Shown: in pieces, positions 61,883 to 64,000 of the stretch | How the letters are laid out: every line of letters begins with the position of its first letter | How positions within the stretch are numbered: position 1 is the first letter of the stretch | NCBI GenBank assembly: GCA_017590115.1 | Contig: JAGGNK010011114.1 | Coordinates: forward strand, 2,533,733 to 2,597,732 | DNA length: 64,000 bases | From: Montifringilla adamsi | Taxonomy: Eukaryota > Chordata > Aves > Passeriformes > Passeridae | Direction of reading: 5' to 3' | Program-made: the position numbers and the translations under genes | Notes under the pieces: model-generated | Told to the model about the DNA's origin: nothing | The model's input: the letters and a program-made list of their open reading frames with translations, nothing else | The model's database searches: none

Positions 61883-63239
61883 AGGTGATCTCTTGGGTTT
61901 TACTTGCCCCAAAGGGAGAGATTTTTTCCCCTGCTCTGCACATTCAGTCAATTTTAATTAAATCACCAATACATTTTATTTGTGTTGGTTTGGGATGTTT
62001 TGACCATTCTTTCTACACTGAAATTGGGGTTTTCTGTTCAAGAAAATAGCCATGCCGTGCTGTTTTATGCACAGACAGAGCACACAGCCCCTATTCCCAC
62101 CGGGTGTATCCACTCTCAGGGAGCACTTGGTTGTCAGAAGACAGCTTTATAAGACAACCCACCAGTCTTAGGAGGCTGATCTTGCACATGTGTTTCTCCC
62201 CTTTGAAGTCTGTGATCAAGAGTTCATATGCACCAGACAGTTTTCTTAAACCAGGGAGCCAAGTGCTTGACAATGGGAGCCAGACCATTTAGAGCAAAAG
62301 GCTTTTAAAAAGCCAACCTTTCTGGCACCAGCGTTTTTAATGTGTGTTCTGCAGGCCCTTGGGGAGTCAGAAGCCTGTTCCTCAGGGTTTATGAGCAGAA
62401 AAAAAAAATTAAAAAGCAAATCTGTTGTCAGGAGACTTGAATCTATGTATTTTTAAGCTTTGCAAATAGGTTCAAAACTAATTATCTGATAAACTTACCT
62501 GGGCCAGAGCAGCTCATGCAGAATTGTTACTCTTTGTTCCTCCATCAAACACCTTTGGAAGATGCTGTTTTTCAGTTTGGGCTCTCTCAGCATGCTTCCT
62601 TCCCTCCTCTTTTAAAAGGAAAGGTTTCTTTTCAAACTGGTCAGTCCATTTGATTTTCTGCTTCAGAAATCATCTTGGTTGTGCTCATCAGAAAATCCAC
62701 TGCTGTTAAGTGGAAATAAACCCTTCAGAGTTAGCAAATCTTCAGGGTATTTCTCCTGACAAGCCATACCTGATTGCTGGTAGATGGTTTGTGTTGAGCC
62801 ATCCTTTTTCATCCTGCTTGCTTTCAGTTGATATGTCTTTTGTCACCTCTTAAAAATTAAAAAGAGCATTCATCATAAAGAAATTAAAAATTAGAGCATT
62901 AATAGAGCAATGCAGGTCAGCCCAATTCTGTCATACATCTTGTTTGTGGCAGTATTTTGCTAAGCTGCTCTTAAGGTATTTAGGATATTGCAAGAGATTT
63001 GGAATAAAAAATACAATGTCATGTATATTAATTGTAATATCTTGTTTTTTTTTCTCATGGATTATTGTCATAAACTATGTGAAATATATTCAGTTTCTCA
63101 AGGGAAGTTAATTAACCTGCTCATTTGGGGGTTTTTCACCAGTTATTGCCTTTGTGTAGCTGAAAGAGCAGAGCTTTATATGTGTCTAAAGAAATTAGTA
63201 GCTACAGCTTTAGGAAACTATTTCAACTCTTTGGGATTA
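61883..63239. other. Intron 6 stretch, nothing recognised
   Basis: Ordinary AT-rich intron, with no exon-like segment flanked by splice sites found. Confidence 0.6.
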
Positions 63240-63366
63240 ATCAGAATGACCTGGGTTGAAAGAGACCTTTAAGATCTTCCAATTACAAGCCCTTGCTATA
63301 GTTAGGGATAATTTCCACTATCCCAGGTTGTCCAAAGGCCCATCCAGCCAGGCTTTGAACACTTCA
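63240..63366 (-). mobile_element. CR1 LINE 3'-end fragment, antisense to EPHA3
   Basis: Read on +, tgacctgggttgaaagagac, ctttaagatcttcca, ccaggttgtccaaaggccca and tccagccaggctttgaacac correspond to the reverse complement of the avian CR1 3' end. It is short and diverged. Confidence 0.85.
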
Positions 63367-64000
63367 TGGTATGATGAACTGAGTGGAAATTTTTTAGAAA
63401 CAGTATTTGGAATAGAATTGTATTTTTTGCAAAAAAATTTAGAACTTTATTATGAAGCCCCAGTCAATATTTATTCATTCAAAATATTTAAAAGACACAA
63501 AATCTTCTTTCAGAGGGAGACCATATGGAATTTTTAGGCATTTATTTTATGGTAAGGCATAACATTTTATGTTAAGTTAATGGCACTAAATGACACCTCA
63601 GTTTAGTTCATCCATATAATGCTGTGCTGAATTTTAAGTGTCTCATCCATCAAAGTGCATAAATAACAAAGCCATGTTTTTTTCCTTGCACAAACCCTAT
63701 TCTTGTTTCCTCCTTGTCTTTGTTCACATAATCATGTTCTCTTGAAGAAGTATCTTGTTTTATGAAGGTACAGAAGAAAGCCATCTCTTAAATACCTATT
63801 AATTCTTTCAACTAAATATGTACCTTACAATTAAATCACGTACTCTTTATTAAGATGGAGTCTTCTGCAAACAGTGAATGAAATTCAGCTGCAGGCTCAT
63901 GTTGCTAAAAGAGATTTGCTTCTGCCATCATAGGAATTGTGTGGTTACAGCCAACACAGAACTCTGCACTTTGAGGCTGAAAAAGTGCATTATATTCAAA
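63367..64000. other. Intron 6 stretch at window end, nothing recognised
   Basis: About 630 bp of AT-rich intron running off the window. Confidence 0.6.

Larger units (their letters stand above)
1..64000 (+). other. EPHA3: EPHA3 gene, internal part (intron 3 to intron 6)
   Basis: Three exons on the + strand encode consecutive extracellular pieces of an Eph receptor tyrosine kinase. The product is a type I membrane receptor for GPI-anchored ephrin-A ligands, used in axon guidance and cell repulsion. Paralog choice rests on recalled family sequence: the SNINETSVILDWSWPLDTGG stretch, the LLAHTNYTFEIDA stretch and the [20 protein letters not shown] stretch fit EPHA3 much better than EPHA5, EPHA4 or EPHA7. 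Exon sizes of 156, 336 and 125 bp and their phases are those of EPH exons 4-6. Signal peptide, ligand-binding, transmembrane, kinase and SAM exons lie outside the window. Start, stop, promoter and polyadenylation site are therefore not visible. Confidence 0.93.
59908..64000 (+). other. EPHA3: EPHA3 intron 6 (5' part)
   Basis: Sequence after the exon 6 donor to the window end. Two CR1 fragments and one LTR-like fragment are present. I could not find a segment encoding the next piece of the second FNIII domain, so the exon 7 acceptor lies beyond the window. Confidence 0.85.

Overview
The window is vertebrate nuclear DNA from a bird, most likely a songbird (passerine). It shows short exons in very long AT-rich introns, GT-AG splice sites, CR1 LINE fragments on both strands, and LTR-type repeats of kinds I know from bird and songbird genomes. 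There is no bacterial, phage or plasmid gene organisation. Most open reading frames here occur by chance in introns.

The only gene I can support is EPHA3, the ephrin-A receptor tyrosine kinase, on the + strand. Three internal exons are present: 46132-46287 (156 bp, cysteine-rich/EGF-like region), 46778-47113 (336 bp, first fibronectin type III domain) and 59783-59907 (125 bp, start of the second fibronectin type III domain). Their phases join correctly (enter +1, +1, +1, leave 0), all have GT-AG borders, and the sizes match exons 4, 5 and 6 of EPH receptor genes. The exons for the ligand-binding domain lie upstream of the window. Those for the rest of the ectodomain, the membrane segment, kinase, SAM domain and tail lie downstream.

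Layout: 1-46131 is the 3' part of intron 3 (at least 46 kb). It carries an assembly gap at 11416-11530 with duplicated flanks, two CR1 fragments, one avian LTR-like fragment, a diverged 225-bp direct duplication, several small tandem repeats and many homopolymer or T/G-rich tracts. Intron 4 is 490 bp. Intron 5 is 12.7 kb and holds two tandem LTR-type copies just after exon 5 and a third copy about 6.5 kb further on. Intron 6 starts at 59908 and continues past the window end, with two CR1 fragments and a second LTR-like fragment.

The exons would be spliced into one transcript encoding the extracellular stalk between the ephrin-binding head and the membrane. I found no undescribed biological system. 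The most unusual signals are the strong CpG enrichment confined to exon 5, the likely false duplication at the assembly gap, the 225-bp direct duplication, and the tandem LTR-type copies beside exon 5.
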